From NCBI GenBank assembly GCA_022560365.1, contig JADFTG010000071.1, positions 1-6,447 of the forward strand: 6,447 nt of DNA, read 5' to 3'. The translations under genes were made by a program, and so were the position numbers. Shown here piece by piece: positions 5,518 through 6,447 of this stretch; positions within the stretch are counted from its first letter, which is position 1; each line of letters starts with the position of its first letter. A model generated the notes under the pieces. The model had not been told where the DNA came from, did no database searches, and saw nothing but the letters and a program-made list of their open reading frames with translations. The stretch is from Chloroflexota bacterium. GTDB lineage: Bacteria > Chloroflexota > Dehalococcoidia > SM23-28-2 > RBG-16-64-32.

Positions 5518-6447
5518 GGCTTCGGCCTTGCGGCCCTTGCCATCGTGCTCAACCTGGTCGGCGGGTTGGCTGCGGATAAGGTGGACCAGCGCCGCCTGAT
5601 AATGGTGGCCCAAAGCCTCTCCGCCGGTCTGGTATTTCTCCTGGCGACCATAACCCTTTTGGGTATGGTCCAGGTGTGGCATATTCTCACCATCGCCTTC
5701 CTGGCCGGTGCGGTGGAGGCCTTTGACCAACCGGCCCGACGCGCCTTTTTCCCACAATTGATTGACCGGGATGTGATGATGAGCGCGGTGGCCATGAACT
5801 CCTCCATCTGGCCCGGCACCCGCATAATGGCTCCCGCCCTGGCCGGGTTCATCATTTCCATCACCAACACGGCGGAGTATGCCTTTTTCGTACCCGGCGG
5901 CGGGTTCTTGGTTATGGCCATTGTCGTTTCGACCCTCCGAGTACCCCGAGTGCTGGGACGCGCGTCCGGCGGGGCTGTCCAGGACCTGATGGAAGGACTG
6001 AATTTCATCACCAAGAACTCGGTGTTCTCTTTCCTCATCGCCTTGACCTTTTTCAACAGTTTCTTCGCCATGGCCTATGTGCCGCTGATGCCCGTGTTTG
6101 CCAAGGATATCCTGAACGTGGGACCCAGGGGCATGGGCATGCTATTGGGAATAAGTGGGGTGGGTTCCCTGCTGACCACCATCTGGTTCGCGGGTTGGGG
6201 GGCGAACACGCGAAAGGGGATTCTCATCATCGGTGGAGGTCTGCTGGGCGGGCTTATGGTGGTGGCTTTCGGCCTCACCTCACTGTGGTTCGAGTCCTAT
6301 CCGCTGGCCCTGGGGCTGTTGTTCTTTGTCGGTGTGTTCAGCACCATGCAGAACACTGCGCTCCAGAGTGCCTTGCAGGTGATGGTGCCGGACCATATAC
6401 GCGGCCGGGTTATGGGGTTCTACGGGATGACCTATAATATCAGGCCC
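5500..6447 (+). CDS. MFS transporter (MefA/EntS-like exporter), 5'-truncated and running off the window
   Basis: One plus-strand frame is open without a stop from 5224 to the window end; from about 5500 it encodes the middle of a 12-helix inner-membrane major facilitator of the MefA/EntS drug or siderophore exporter type, driven by the proton gradient in that family. Recognisable parts are a TM2-like segment and the loop GGLAADKVDQRR (5560-5595, the conserved G-x3-D-x2-x-RR type motif A), FDQPARRAFFP (5722-5754), MNSSIWPGTRIMAPALAGF, and RGRVMGFYGMTYNIRP at the end. About nine hydrophobic helices (TM2-TM10) are visible. TM1 and roughly 35-45 residues at the N-terminus are missing, with no suitable start codon or ribosome site before the homology. 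TM11-12 would lie beyond the window. Codon use (ATA, TTT, CTT, AGG present) is unlike the GC-rich neighbours. The substrate cannot be told. Confidence 0.85.

Noticed and set aside
5494..5757. An 88-residue N-terminal extension of the coiled-coil protein up to an ATG at 5757.
   Set aside because: This stretch is antisense to clear MFS coding sequence, is not coiled coil, and looks like random reading; the ATG at 5493 is preferred.
5490..6071. Minus-strand open frames opposite the MFS gene.
   Set aside because: The plus-strand frame has strong MFS motifs and hydrophobic helices; the minus-strand translations have none.

Overview
The window is bacterial chromosomal DNA, mostly GC-rich and gene-dense, with five recognisable complete housekeeping or accessory genes, two genes cut at the window edges, one gene relic and one gene of unknown function. 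The set (a short threonine synthase with a TTG start, an MshA-like GT4 glycosyltransferase, putatively leaderless promoters, a coiled-coil protein beside thrC) would suit a GC-rich Chloroflexota or a relative, probably from a metagenome. This is an impression from protein style and is not proven by the sequence. The last ~950 bases read differently and may not belong to the same genome.

Positions 1-2314 carry three minus-strand genes, in transcription order folE (GTP cyclohydrolase I, complete), a GT4 glycosyltransferase (complete, with an odd C-terminus), and ribH (lumazine synthase, N-terminal 94 codons only). folE and ribH feed folate/pterin and riboflavin synthesis; the glycosyltransferase has no obvious link to either. 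The 197-base gap before the glycosyltransferase contains a perfect TGTGA-N6-TCACA palindrome, the Crp-family consensus, about 44 bases upstream of a start predicted from a TATCAT -10 box that lies only 8 bases before the ATG.

Positions 2315-3192 hold a divergent intergenic region and a plus-strand class I SAM-dependent methyltransferase. The intergenic region contains a decayed copy of the last ~37 codons of the SnoaL-like gene that lies on the other side of the methyltransferase. The methyltransferase is therefore flanked by ~116-bp direct repeats, a trace of a duplication.

Positions 3256-5493 are a probable minus-strand operon: coiled-coil protein (unknown), thrC (threonine synthase), SnoaL-like protein, with gaps of 29 and 49 bases. 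It converges on the methyltransferase.

From about 5500 to the end, the plus strand is one uninterrupted reading frame for the middle of an MFS (MefA/EntS-like) exporter. It lacks the first transmembrane helix and any usable start, and runs off the window. It abuts the first codon of the coiled-coil gene head to head and has lower GC and different codon choice. This is either a real deletion or insertion breakpoint or a chimeric assembly join. I see no RNA genes, CRISPR arrays, insertion sequences or phage genes. No complete new system is evident; the best leads are the Crp-like promoter, the repeat-flanked methyltransferase, and the junction near 5500.
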